Source: Chlorophyllum brunneum (taxonomy: Eukaryota; Basidiomycota; Agaricomycetes; Agaricales; Agaricaceae). Taken from it: a stretch of DNA of 64,000 bases. Shown piece after piece: positions 22,311-33,239 of this stretch. The notes beneath the pieces are model-generated. The model searched no databases, was not told the origin of the DNA, and saw only the letters and a program-made list of their open reading frames with translations. Every line of letters starts with the position of its first letter. Position 1 is the stretch's first letter. The stretch lies in contig OY756142.1 of the NCBI GenBank assembly GCA_963576785.1, forward strand, positions 310,001-374,000, given 5' to 3'. A program made the position numbers and the translations under genes.

Positions 22311-23739
22311 CCGAGTTCCATGACCGCAGAGAACTTCCAATGCTTGGACCACAGAGCTGTGGATCAGCCAACAATTCTATTGACATGTTCCGTTGATGGT
22401 GTCGAGTTTTGAATAGACGTCCCTGTGCTTTGGGGATTACTCAGGGCGCTCTAAAAATGGTCGATCCAGATTAGTCCCTCAAGATGCGACAAAGCCCGCA
22501 GAAATAAAGTTCCCAGCACATCGTCCCTGGGCAGAAGCCACAATGCCTCGGTGAGGCTCCTAGATAAAGTTTACCTCGTTTTTTTGGAGAAGTATTGCAG
22601 CAGCTATGGATGGAGGAGCTATGGATGGGGAAGAGGACTTGCGAGTCAGTCCACGAAATTGGGCGGCTCTGGTCGTGCTTGGACACTCTGTGACGAAGGT
22701 GGAGCCGAACTCAGCAGTGCCCCTTGAAGTAAAAGCAGTTCATCAAATGCCGGCAAGTAACATTTATAATTAATGGTTTCCCCATTAAACCCACCTTTCA
22801 GGTTTCCATAATTAGCCCCAGAGAGAGGGGGGACAACTGGGATTACGGGAGAGTGTAGTTGGGCGTCACGAAAGCTTCCTGAGGTTTCCGAAGCCCGTGA
22901 TCCACCTGACTAGGTATGGAGAAGAGGATAGAAGATACCTGGAATCAGTTTATGGCGAGATGTAGAATAATACAAGAGAATACAAGGAAGAGTCCCAATA
23001 TTCAAGGCCCTCATCAGTTGGGAAGCATGCCCCCGGCCGATGTCCGATTGTTTGAGCGTGTGTGAATCTGTAATTACCATATTTGGGAATTAGTGAGCCT
23101 TGTTGGGATTGTAGGCGCGTGTGTGCGCACAAACCAATCACCTGAACCCTGGGCCAATCCCGGGTATTTTTTCTACGCTCGCTGCTACCTGCACACAAGT
23201 CTAGCCACATTGGCGTTATATCACACCCTCTCATTCCTATAAACTCCAGCAACGTCGAATACTCGTCTATAAGAAGTTTGCCCAGGCTTGTCAATCCCGG
23301 ATCACACCTGGGCCGGTTCGGTTACAGTGTTTCCCATTGTTCTCAAGAGTATCCGCGTGGTTGCAGCTAACTTCTGAGCTCACGCATACATCATTTATTG
23401 CTAAGCTTTGCAAGACACTTATATCAGTAGTGTTAGTGTTAGCAGATCGCTATGATCTCGGACACAGAACTTGCTGCCAGGAAACCATTCATAGGGTCGA
23501 TTTACACCCAAAATGGGCAATACATTGTGCTTGGACATCGGACTTTGCAAGCCCCCCCCCCCCCCACCGCACATTGTCCTCCAACGTGCATCGACCTTCT
23601 CGCGGAAACACCGGACTGTGGAGGTTTGTTAACACAGTTGTGCTATCAAACAACACTGCAATTTAAGCTCGGACGTGTTCCCCGAGTCTGTTTCCATCAC
23701 GTTGATTCGGAGTGGCGAATTCTTGAAATTCTGACTCTG

Positions 23740-23957
23740 AATGATTGAACGGTCCCGCAAGAACTCCTGCACGCCCCAATTTGTTAACCGACCTGGAGGC
23801 TGTGCCTCCATGCACGCTACATACATAATCCACCTCGCGCATAAACAAACCCACCCTTCCAAGTCGACTGCACAGAGACCAAAGCCCCCTGATTCCGATT
23901 TCTCGAAAAGGTGGGAATTGGGGGGTGCAGGAGTTCTTGCGGGACCGTTCATCATCC
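23740..23957. mobile_element. MITE-like element with ~36-43 bp terminal inverted repeats
   Basis: The ends GGTCCCGCAAGAACTCCTGC (from 23751) and its reverse complement (to about 23946) form near-perfect inverted repeats. The match covers about 36 bp (23746-23781 against 23916-23951, one mismatch) and continues weakly outward. The ~135 bp interior has no coding potential. A decayed relative of the interior (GTGCATGGAGGCACAGCCT) is found in opposite orientation at about 31615-31640 and, more diverged, near 26700. It therefore marks the same position in all three duplication units. No transposase; a target-site duplication is not clear. Confidence 0.7.
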
Positions 23958-24666
23958 AACGAGTCAGAATTACATCAAGTCCGTCCAGCAAATTAATATG
24001 ATGGAACAAGACTCGAAAAAAAAGAAGGTAATACACAACGAGTTCACGCATAAAACCCACTTTCCAACTATCAACACTATAATCTCACTCTTCACAATAC
24101 CCCACATCCAAGTCATAAAAGCCCATAAAACCAGTCCACCACCAGAAGTGTCTCTATGACTCTTAGTCCAAAGCTCATCATTGACCTTTTCCCCCGCATC
24201 CATCCGGGTCTCAACTGCTTTATCCCCCACCTTACAGCCAAACACCCACCTCTGTAATACATGTACCTTCGGAATATATATTCCGTTTCTTATTTCAAGA
24301 AGTCTTCTTTAGCAGTCTATCGACTGATATGATGTCTATTGATGGACAATCCTTTGTCCTTCAAAGCCTCACTACCTCCGTGCGCTCCAACGATGGCGTC
24401 CATTTCCAATTCCTCAGCCAGAGTTGTTATAGCCCCCAAAGTCGGAAGTTGCGCTGTCTTGTTCTCTGTAACCGGTAGGTATGACCTCATACGCACTTGA
24501 AAAAATACAATGTTGAGGAAGTACATCCTAGTTGTCTGTACGTATGTACGTATAACGAGATCAAAAACAAAGTGAGTGTAGATAAATAATTACAGAATAA
24601 TAAAATCAAGAAAGAGACAAAAAATTAACGAGAGTGGGATGTAATTCAAAGATAGTCCAATCAAAT
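23958..24666. other. AT-rich intergenic region
   Basis: Low-complexity AT-rich sequence and the 3' flank of the zinc-protein gene. A 69-residue minus-strand frame at 24317-24526 shows no recognisable motif and is not called. Confidence 0.4.
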
Positions 24667-26396
24667 TCAAAGATTCTCTTCTCCCTCCACACTAGTCGCA
24701 ACAACTTCACTCAACGTCTTCCCTCTCCTTCTCCCAACAGATCCAGCACTCGAAAGAGGCTTAACATTCGCATTCGTCGTTGTCTTCAACGACGCAACCG
24801 ATGCCTTGGATTTCAATCCACCCGACGATTTCGGTTTCAAAGATTTCGGCTTTGTGCTACCAGTAGCTGATGCTGATTCGGTCGTTGTTGTGTTGCCTTT
24901 AGCAGGTTTCTTGGCTTTGGAACTGGCTGTTGGTGTTTTAGGAGGTAGATCGCCGACTATGGTGTTTCTTCGGGCTCGTGGTTTGGGCTTGGGCTTTTCC
25001 TTCTCGGTTTGGGCTTCACTGTCACTTTTGAATGTTTCTTTCAAACTAAGGTTGGAAGCTCTGCGTAGGTCACTGTGACCTGTTCGCATATATCCATCAA
25101 AAATGTATTTTTAGGTATAAGAGGGTCCACGTACCAAGCATCGGCGAGCCATCTCGTTCTGTCGTAATCTCAACTACTGCACGGGCTGATGGCAAGGCTA
25201 CCTTTTCCTTGCCCGTTTGTGACTGAATGTTTTCCTCGGCGGGAGGTGATGGAGGAGTAAATGTCGAAGCCAGTGGGCTCCTTGCCTTGGCTTTGGTCTT
25301 TACGCCCGGTGTTGTTGCACCACTCGACTTTCGGGGTTTACGAGAGCGTGGGGGTGATTTAGGAGTAACAGGGACTTGAGTCTGAGCCTGTGATTGGGAT
25401 TTTGACTCGTCGGTAGGATCAACATCCATCATCGCGACGTCGTCATCCCCTTTGCTAAGCCTGCGTACATCGGGTTTCGAGGAGATGGAGACTGATTTTG
25501 AATGACGCGGCCGCTTGCGTTTGCGTGTAGAAGCGGAATCGTCGATTGCCATATTGCTGGATGAGGCGCCGGAGACGATTGATCCGTCGACAGAAGAGTG
25601 AGCATCCTCGTTGTCGGCTTCTTCCATCAAGGTGCGTCGTCGTTTATTTGCGCCGCCGCGCATGGCACGTGGAGAAGAGGAAGGAGGTTCGTGGCACCGA
25701 AGACGTTCGCAAGAGGTAAGTTTATCATCTTGGGGTGTGGAATCAGCGCGGAACCGTGCGCGCTTAATATCCGTCTGATAAATGAGGTCAGTTAGGATGT
25801 ACATGAAGAAGGGAAGGAGTGCGTACGGTGTGTTTGCCTTCATAGCACCAGCCATCAGGAGGACCCATGTCACCGTCCCCTTCGACGGTCTTTCCACAGC
25901 AGCCCCATAGTGTCTCATATTCTGTCCCGATTCCCTTAATCCTGCCAGTCGCTCCCACGCGCTCGACCTCTGCACTTTCGTCATTGTGTGGCACGAGACA
26001 ACTCCTGTCGGCATTTTCGACTTCAAAGTAGTTCTTGTGGCACCGTACGCAGTGCATGCGGGGAGGAGGGACGAGGTTGGCAAAGAAATCGGTGAGAGCT
26101 GTAAGTGTCGTGGGCGATGGTGGATCAGATGGAAGAGGAATGTGGGGAAAGGCGAGAGGAGAAAGAGGTTGTGAAGGAGGAATTAGGCGAGTTAAAGTAT
26201 AGACACGGAGGGTCTGAGCCGGAACAGACGCGATGAGGGCATGGAGCGGATTTGGGTCGGTGATGAGATCCTGGGGAGGTGGAGAGGGAGTAATGGGAGG
26301 TTCAGCCTCTGGAGAAGGAACGAGCTCTGCATCGGCCGTGCCAGACGACGCTGCAGGTGCTCCGAGCTTGCGAGAGAGGAAACCAAGACCGAACAT
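24667..26396 (-). CDS. CHORD-like zinc-binding protein with long disordered basic tail
   Basis: Three exons. The first real ATG is 26396 (MFGLGFLSRKLG); the upstream in-frame codon is GTG. After a Pro-rich region, residues about 115-200 hold a Cys/His array: MHCVRCHKNYF, SCLVPH, LWGCCGK, GWCYEGKH and, across the first intron (about 25778-25832), CERLRCHE. The order C-x2-C, C-x3-H, CC, C-x4-H resembles CHORD zinc domains, though spacings differ. The remaining ~330 residues are Ser/Lys/Arg/Pro-rich with repeated basic clusters (KRRRTL, RKRKRPRH), suggesting a nuclear, chromatin- or RNA-associated protein. The second intron (about 25089-25135) joins DGSPMLG to HSDLRRASN. No named family; function not assigned. 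Confidence 0.75.
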
Positions 26397-26569
26397 GGCG
26401 TGCACACCAGCCACCTACTCGCTCCCATAAATCATTACCCACACCTTCCCACGCCTTTGTCACGTGTACCCATTGTCCTCATTGTCTGCACGTTGCGGGC
26501 CTAAGCTAGAAGCAATAGCCACGTTGAAGCGGACCTGGAGCACCAACCACCGGGTCTCTACGCGGAGCA
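26397..26569. other. Short upstream region of the zinc protein
   Basis: Promoter-side flank; no separate feature seen. Confidence 0.3.
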
Positions 26570-26771
26570 CCAGTACATCACCCGACAGCTTATTGATTTA
26601 TAGATTGGCTCCGGAACATGTGAAGAGTGAGATCTACGAAACTGAACTGCTCGCACCGACGATTGGAAATTGGGTCTATGCGCGACCCAATATGTACCGT
26701 GCACGGAGCCACAGCCTCAGCTCAGCCGAAACTGACAACAGACGAAGATTTCTCGAAAGGTTGGGGCGTCC

Positions 26772-27681
26772 ATGTGATTGTATAGGTACCGTTCATCATC
26801 CGGAGCCATGATTCTTTCGTTTCTCGGTCAAAACCAACGCGAGCGAAGCGGACAAGGGAACACGTCGAGCTTCAAAGCATAGCTGTGGTGTTGGGATAAC
26901 ATAATTGAACGAACAACACAATAGCCTGTATTTCCGCAGGAAGATCGATGCACGTTGACGAGAAAGTGCGGGGCTCGCGCAAAATGTCCAATGTCCAAGC
27001 ACAATGCCCGTTTTGTAGCAGTTGACCTCATAAGGTCTCCAAAGCACGGCTTCGCAGCAAGTGTCCCTGTCGTCAGAGATCACGGCGATCTCCCAACATT
27101 ACTGAAACAATTACCTCGGCAAAGCTTAGCAGATAGCCCATGAATGAGCTAATCCTAAAACCAGAATTTCTGGATACCTTGTAAACCATGGGAAACCTGA
27201 ACCGAGCCGGCCAGGTGTGATCCGGGATTTGACAAGCCCGGTAAACCGCTCATGGACGAATGCTCGACTTTACGAGACTATAAGCACACGAAATTGTTTC
27301 GAGATAACTCTCCTGATGTGCTCGGTGCAGTGCACGCTCAAAGGCACGCCCAGGAATCGAGCGGAACGCCCCAGAGATGGGGGAAGCTCGAGTGTTTGGT
27401 CGGGCACCCACACACACCCACAGTCCCAACACAGCTCAATAATTGCCATATATGGAATTTTATAGATTCACACACCCTCAAACAATCGGTCGTCGGCCGG
27501 GACAGACTTCGCAACCGCTGATGAGCGCCTTGAGGATGGCAGTTCTCCCTTGTACTGTCTTGTCCTACTCTGCGGCTAGCTAAAGACTTATGCTAAGTCT
27601 CTCTATCCTCTCCAGACTTCCTCCGGACGAGCTGGAAGGATACTCGAAATATCAGAAACCCAGCAAGCGCCCCGATTCCCA
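26772..27681. repeat. ~900 bp near-identical block, copy in unit A
   Basis: Only three differences are visible against 31694-32603, whereas the sequence on both sides differs much more. Six-frame translations are the same in both copies but contain no recognisable protein. Reverse-complemented, it also matches 22800-23740 in unit C at lower identity. Confidence 0.85.
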
Positions 27682-28232
27682 TTTCTTCGAACCACCAAAC
27701 TCACTCTCCTGTAATCCTAGCCAAATCTCCTCTGGGATCTTAGAAAATGTGCAAATAATTTTAACCTGGGAAACATTACAGTAATACTAATTATTATTTC
27801 ACAGCATCAGATGCATCTCCTTGGGACACTGCCCGATTTCAGGCAACTCTACCCCTCTCCACCGCCGCCACATTGTCCAAGCGCAACTTGAGTGACGCAA
27901 TGAGGTGGACTTGCCCGCGAGTCCTCTTCCACCCTCACTCAATAGTTCCTGCAATGTTTCTCCAAAATATACGTAGTAAAATTCTGACTGGGAATCTTGG
28001 TTGAGACTCTCTGGTCTCTGGGACGATGTGCGGGAACCATTTTTTTAACTGGGTTCGTCGCGTCTAGTGGAACTAATCTGGATCGACTATTTTTGTTCGA
28101 GCGCTTTTAGTGAATTGGTGACTCGGTAATCCAGGGAAGTTAATTTATAAATCAGCGGAACATGTCAATGGAATTGTTGGTCAAGGCACAGCTCTATTTA
28201 CTGGGAACATTCTTTGGCTAGGTGGGTGAGGA

Positions 28233-28240
28233 GATAAAAG
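28233..28240 (+). promoter_or_regulatory. Conserved GATAAAAG promoter element, copy A
   Basis: Lies about 70 bp upstream of ATG 28307, in a stretch strongly conserved with unit B (starting around AAATCAGCGGAACATGTCAA). Confidence 0.5.
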
Positions 28241-28306
28241 ACGCCCCAACTCTCTTTCCAGCGAAATTACATCTCTCCCAACTTTTCCCCACTTCTAGTC
28301 ATAACC

Positions 28307-29225
28307 ATGGATCAACAAATTACCAATGCCACTGCCCTCGTCCTTCCCCAAAATGCAACAGAAGCTCCTCACCGTGCACAAGATGAAGTGTCCTGGCACT
28401 TGCGACTTCATAAATGGCTCACCGCCAAGGTTCTCCCGATGTAGGCTCCCTTCCCCCAAAGCCCAGATTGCATCGAGAATATAACAACTTTTTTTCAGCT
28501 TCTACTGGTGCATGCGAGTACTCATAGAGAAGATTTTCTCTATATTTTGTTTCTGGGTGTCCGAACGCAAACCAAGCATGGAGGACATTTCGTACCTTGA
28601 GCAGATCCCTCGCTTCGCGAATTGCGTTGTGGCTCCGTATGTTATATCTCTTCTGACTGCGGTACCTAATCCACTGAACTTTGTTGTCACATAGATTCCT
28701 GGGGCTCGCAACTCTCTGGCACCTAGTCTGTTGGTTTTCTGGAGTCCAGGACTACGACAGGCCGGGCGTCCACAAGGTCGTCGATCTATTTCTGCAAAAT
28801 GCGGCATGGCATTATGCAAAAGAGATGGTCAAGCTCGTTCTTGAGAAATTCAAAAACGACAACAATAATTCCGACAATAACACTGACCAAGATGATACGG
28901 TACGTTCTATGCCCAAGTCCCTCCCCTACGAGTCTGATGACCCGAATTTCTGTAGCCTGATGGAACCAATGCTGATTTGGCCCGTACAAGGGAGTTGCTC
29001 CTCCGGTTCCGCCATCATATCCCTGTGTTCTTCTCATTCATCGCTTTGGGCTTCAGTATATGTTCGGCCTACGTACTTTACAACCACCCATTCTCGGGGT
29101 TGGGGCCTCAGTATGCTGAAGGGGGCATGAAGCAGTTTCTCTTTGTCGCAGGCTACATGGCGTTTGCGCAGTTTGGTATATGGGTTCTCTCCCCGCAACC
29201 TGCAGCTGGTGGGTCAGCGGTTTGA
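28307..29225 (+). CDS. Membrane protein of the diversifying paralogue trio, copy A
   Basis: Four exons: 28307-28441, about 28500-28635, about 28694-28900 and about 28958-29225. ATG 28307 begins MDQQITNATALVLPQNATEA. The trio motif HRAQDEVSWHLR...KWL is in exon 1; exon 2 contains YLEQIPRFA; exon 3 has WHYAKEMVKLVLEKF followed by an Asn/Asp-rich linker. Exon 4 begins PDGTNADLARTRELLLRF and carries two hydrophobic segments (VFFSFIALGFSICSAYVL and LFVAGYMAFAQFGIWVL). About 250 residues, no signal peptide, likely integral to a membrane through C-terminal helices. Intron sequences resemble those of copies B and C more than the exons do. No family recognised. Confidence 0.8.
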
Positions 29226-30160
29226 CCTGGAACTGTAAAATGTCTACACACCGTCATGTACTGTCTCTATCCGCATCTTGGGCCCGGCCCCGCTCACTTG
29301 CCTACCTTCTTTTAATCTTCTTGGATACCCTTGAATCAGTTTCGTTTCCTCTTCTTATATAAAGAGTTTTGTGGTTAAACCACACCTTCCTTAACAGTAT
29401 AATGCTTTGTTTCTGATATGGATACCATAGTGACCTTGTTCTTAAAGTATTCACTTCTTGTCTTTCTCTTATACGTAGTTCCCATCTCATCAAGATGACA
29501 GACCTCTCTCATTACCGGACGAGCGTGAACATAAATCGCGACCGTCAATTACACTCCCACGGCGCACAGACTCAGTCAGCGGCCAAACAGTGCCCTTCCA
29601 AGCACATTTGTCCTAACCAAGAACCGTTCGTGCGCATGATGCAGGGTTTCCTCATGCCGGACCAGAGTTTTAAAATGCCATGCTAGACCACAACGACGGT
29701 GGCCTCTTTCAATTGTAACAAAATCTCCCGCGTCCCTGACTACTCGGTCGCGAAGGGAGAAGCAAAATTAACAGCACTCTACATGTCACACACATCGTCA
29801 CCTCTGTGGAATTGAAGCGGATTGGACGGGGCGAGACAAGGATATATCGGGATCATTTCCGAGTGATTGACACTCCATCTACCGACTGTCGGTGGCAGAT
29901 GCCGTCAACCAACCCTTCAATGAAAATTTCTCTCTCCTTTCCTGGCCTCCCGCGGAACTACACATGTAGCAGAGTGGGCTGACCGCCCTGGGCGAAGGAG
30001 ATCCGACCACCGATGCCATCTGGATCCTCATTGGATCCTCTTAAACCCTGGAAGACTTTTAGTATTAGCCATCGAGTTCTGCGAATATACTGCAGTTCAG
30101 ATTTCACGGACAAGTGCAGCAATTCATCTCAGGGCATTTCGGGATCTCAGACCTTTGAGG

Positions 30161-31479
30161 GTTGGCGTTCTCATTAGTTCTACTAGGCCTGTACTCGGCT
30201 GCAGCTTTTTGACTTCTTCGCTACTCAAGTAGGGTTGTGGAAGTGGGAACCGCCTTTGGAGATCTGAAATAGTACCAGCCTCGTATTCCGTTCTTGGGAC
30301 TAAGCTGTGGATGAAGTTGTTGGAGGAATGGTGGACCACCGTCGTGGGATAAACAGTCTACCAGCTTTTACTGTTGTCTTTGTTTTGCAACATTCCTGAC
30401 CCCGTTCTCAGATAGTACACGACCCGACAATAATGAGGCAGCCTGGGAGCATATATATATAAGCGGAATCTCAAGTGGAAAGCATATCCGAGCGTACTGG
30501 AGAATATTGAGGCGTACATAGGAGCGGGTTCAGAATTTGTCCACCAACTGCCCACCAGTGGTGGTAGTGGCGGCATTCAATATTCAACATTTACAGGAGG
30601 CCGAGAGAACAAGAACAGAGCAGGATATAGAAGAGAGGATGGGGGGGGATAAAGTGTGCACACAACAGGTGTGGTTGAGCGTCGTCGACGTGGGACGAAG
30701 CCTAACTTAAGCAAGTTGAGGTATAGCCGAAGCAGGATTAGCGTACTCAAGCAGGTTGAAGCATAGTCGAAGTGGGACGAAACATACTCAGGCAGGTTGA
30801 GGTGTAGTTGAAGCAGGATGAAACGTACTCAGGTGGATTGAGGTGGAATCCGAGCGGGATCAAGCGGATTGAGGTGTCATCGAGCGTACTCGAGCGTGGT
30901 TAGGATTTAAGCCAACTAAGGTGGATGTGCTCGAGTATATCGCAGTTCAACTTGTTCGTATGACCTTTCGTAGTATACATTGTAATCAGAGGCATCGAGT
31001 GCAATGAACTGGAGAATACGCTCTTCGCCTGGAATCCTGCTTTATTCTGGTGGTCGGGAAACCTGGGGATGTGGGTACCTTGTGACAGGCGTTTCATGGG
31101 AGACAATCCCGACCTGCTGGCAAGGTTTGAAAAAGTAGCGAGCTCTGGTGTTGGCAGTGGTACTGCAGAGACCACCCAGACTACCAGAGATGGAGTTGTT
31201 GAGTGTTCCTGAGAAAGAGTGGTGTGAAGTCGTGGGTCGCGAGCCAGTAACAGACAGCACACTGACCAATAGCCTGGTTAGAGGTTTCGCATGATATGAA
31301 AGAGTTCGAGAAGACGTACATGATAGAAGTGAGTCGTCGGCCATAGGTGGGCGCGGGGGAGGGGAAAGAGATGAAGATGGGGGTTAGAGGCTCGGTTGGC
31401 TAGTCACGTAACGTGCATGGACGCGCGGGGAAAAGTTCAATGAGCTTGTACCGTGAGTCAACAGCACACTTTCAGCATC
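30161..31479. other. Spacer between duplication units A and B
   Basis: Holds a TATATATATA run near 30455, the minisatellite listed separately, and overlapping minus-strand frames at 30900-31344. Those frames (e.g. one starting MADDSLLSC) have no recognisable motif and are not called as genes. Confidence 0.45.
30672..30900. repeat. Minisatellite, ~41 bp degenerate period
   Basis: About five imperfect units built on GCAGGTTGAGGTGTAG, then GAAGCAGGATGAAACGTACTCA. Units near 30711, 30750, 30791 and 30832 are best preserved, and later units shorten and degrade toward 30900. No coding function seen. Confidence 0.75.
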
Positions 31480-31693
31480 GGTGGACTGCTTATTGATTCA
31501 TGGGGTACCGAGGTTGGCTATGGCGCGTGTGGAGGGTGGGGTCTGCCAAGCATGGAAGAAACTGAACTGCTCGCACCGACGATTGGAAATTAGGTCTATG
31601 CGCGACCCAATATGTAGCGTGCATGGAGGCACAGCCTCAGCTCAGCCACAGAAAGTGACAACAGACGAAAGTTCTCGAAAGGTTGGGGCGTTC

Positions 31694-32603
31694 GTGTGAT
31701 TGTATAGGTACCGTTCATCATCCGGAGCCATGATTCTTTCGTTTCTCGGTCAAAACCAACGCGAGCGAAGCGGACAAGGGAACACGTCGAGCTTCAAAGC
31801 ATAGCTGTGGTGTTGGGATAACATAATTGAACGAACAACACAATAGCCTGTATTTCCGCAGGAAGATCGATGCACGTTGACGAGAAAGTGCGGGGCTCGC
31901 GCAAAATGTCCAATGTCCAAGCACAATGCCCGTTTTGTAGCAGTTGACCTCATAAGGTCTCCAAAGCACGGCTTCGCAGCAAGTGTCCCTGTCGTCAGAG
32001 ATCACGGCGATCTCCCAACATTACTGAAACAATTACCTCGGCAAAGCTTAGCAGATAGCCCATGAATGAGCTAATCCTAAAACCAGGGTTTCTGGATACC
32101 TTGTAAACCATGAGAAACCTGAACCGAGCCGGCCAGGTGTGATCCGGGATTTGACAAGCCCGGTAAACCGCTCATGGACGAATGCTCGACTTTACGAGAC
32201 TATAAGCACACGAAATTGTTTCGAGATAACTCTCCTGATGTGCTCGGTGCAGTGCACGCTCAAAGGCACGCCCAGGAATCGAGCGGAACGCCCCAGAGAT
32301 GGGGGAAGCTCGAGTGTTTGGTCGGGCACCCACACACACCCACAGTCCCAACACAGCTCAATAATTGCCATATATGGAATTTTATAGATTCACACACCCT
32401 CAAACAATCGGTCGTCGGCCGGGACAGACTTCGCAACCGCTGATGAGCGCCTTGAGGATGGCAGTTCTCCCTTGTACTGTCTTGTCCTACTCTGCGGCTA
32501 GCTAAAGACTTATGCTAAGTCTCTCTATCCTCTCCAGACTTCCTCCGGACGAGCTGGAAGGATACTCGAAATATCAGAAACCCAGCAAGCGCCCCGATTC
32601 CCA
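31694..32603. repeat. ~900 bp near-identical block, copy in unit B
   Basis: See the copy at 26772-27681. The identity drops sharply near 32604 (CATCTCCCCG against CATTTCTTCG), giving a clear right edge. Confidence 0.85.
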
Positions 32604-33152
32604 TCTCCCCGAACCACCAAACTCACTCTCCTGTAATCCTAGCCAGATCTCCTCTGGAATCTTAGAAAATGTGCAAATAATTTTGTCCCGGGAAGTATTA
32701 CAGTAATCCTGATTATTATTTCACGGCATCAGATGAACTGCATCTCCTTGGGGCACTGCCCGATTTCAGGCACTCTGCTTCTCTCCATTTCTGCCACAGT
32801 GTCCAAGCGCAACGAGTGGCTCAATTATATGGACTTGCCCGCGAGTCCTCTTCCCACTCAATAGTTCCTGCAATTTTTCTCCAAAATATACGCGGTAAAT
32901 TCTGACTGGGAGCTATTATGAGATTCGTGGTCTCTGTAAGGATGACAGACACGAACCATTTTTTCAACCGGGTTTGTCGCGTCTAGTGGAACTAATCTGA
33001 ATCGACTATTTTTGTTCCAGCGCTTTAGTAATTTGGCGATTCGGTAATTCAGGGAAGTCAATTCACAAATCAGCGGAACATGTCAATGGAATTGTTGGTA
33101 AAGCCACAGCTCTGTTTACTGGGAACATTCTATGGTCAGGGTACGTGAGCGG

Positions 33153-33161
33153 ATAAAAGGC
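33153..33161 (+). promoter_or_regulatory. Conserved GGATAAAAG promoter element, copy B
   Basis: About 80 bp upstream of ATG 33240, aligned with the elements in copies A and C. Confidence 0.5.
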
Positions 33162-33239
33162 CCTCGGTCCACCCTCTTTCCAGCCAAATTACTGCGTCTT
33201 CCCAACCACCCCCCAACTTGAACTCTCAGTCGCAGTCCA

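Larger units (their letters stand above)
20700..23960 (-). repeat. Duplication unit C (older, inverted copy)
   Basis: Reverse-complemented, this stretch aligns in order with units A (26570-30160) and B (31480-35090): a MITE-like end, a ~1 kb upstream block, the promoter, a four-exon gene, the 3' flank with TTATATAAAG-like sequence, and a distal part containing CTACTCGGTC...CGAA.GGAGAAGC. By eye, similarity in the non-coding parts is roughly 70-80%, lower than between A and B, so C is the older copy. Boundaries are approximate. Confidence 0.75.
26570..30160 (+). repeat. Duplication unit A
   Basis: Matches unit B (31480-35090) in the same orientation with an offset of 4922-4938 bp. Order: decayed MITE-like end (to about 26790), a ~900 bp block nearly identical to B (26772-27681), an upstream region at roughly 85-90%, a diverged gene (28307-29225), then a 3' flank at roughly 75-95%. 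Percentages are visual estimates. The unit also matches the inverted unit C. Confidence 0.85.

Noticed and set aside
23452..23748. 98-residue frame starting MISDTELAARKP in unit C
   Set aside because: Aligned with the same non-coding block on units A and B; the reading frame and the protein are not conserved between them.
26796..27083. 95-residue minus-strand frame, identical in both duplication units (also 31718-32005)
   Set aside because: Identity follows from the near-identical DNA block. The frame is not preserved in the older unit C copy and has no known motif.
30900..31344. Two overlapping minus-strand frames of 100-120 residues in the A-B spacer
   Set aside because: Ser/Thr/Pro-biased, mutually overlapping, without family motif or convincing splice partners.
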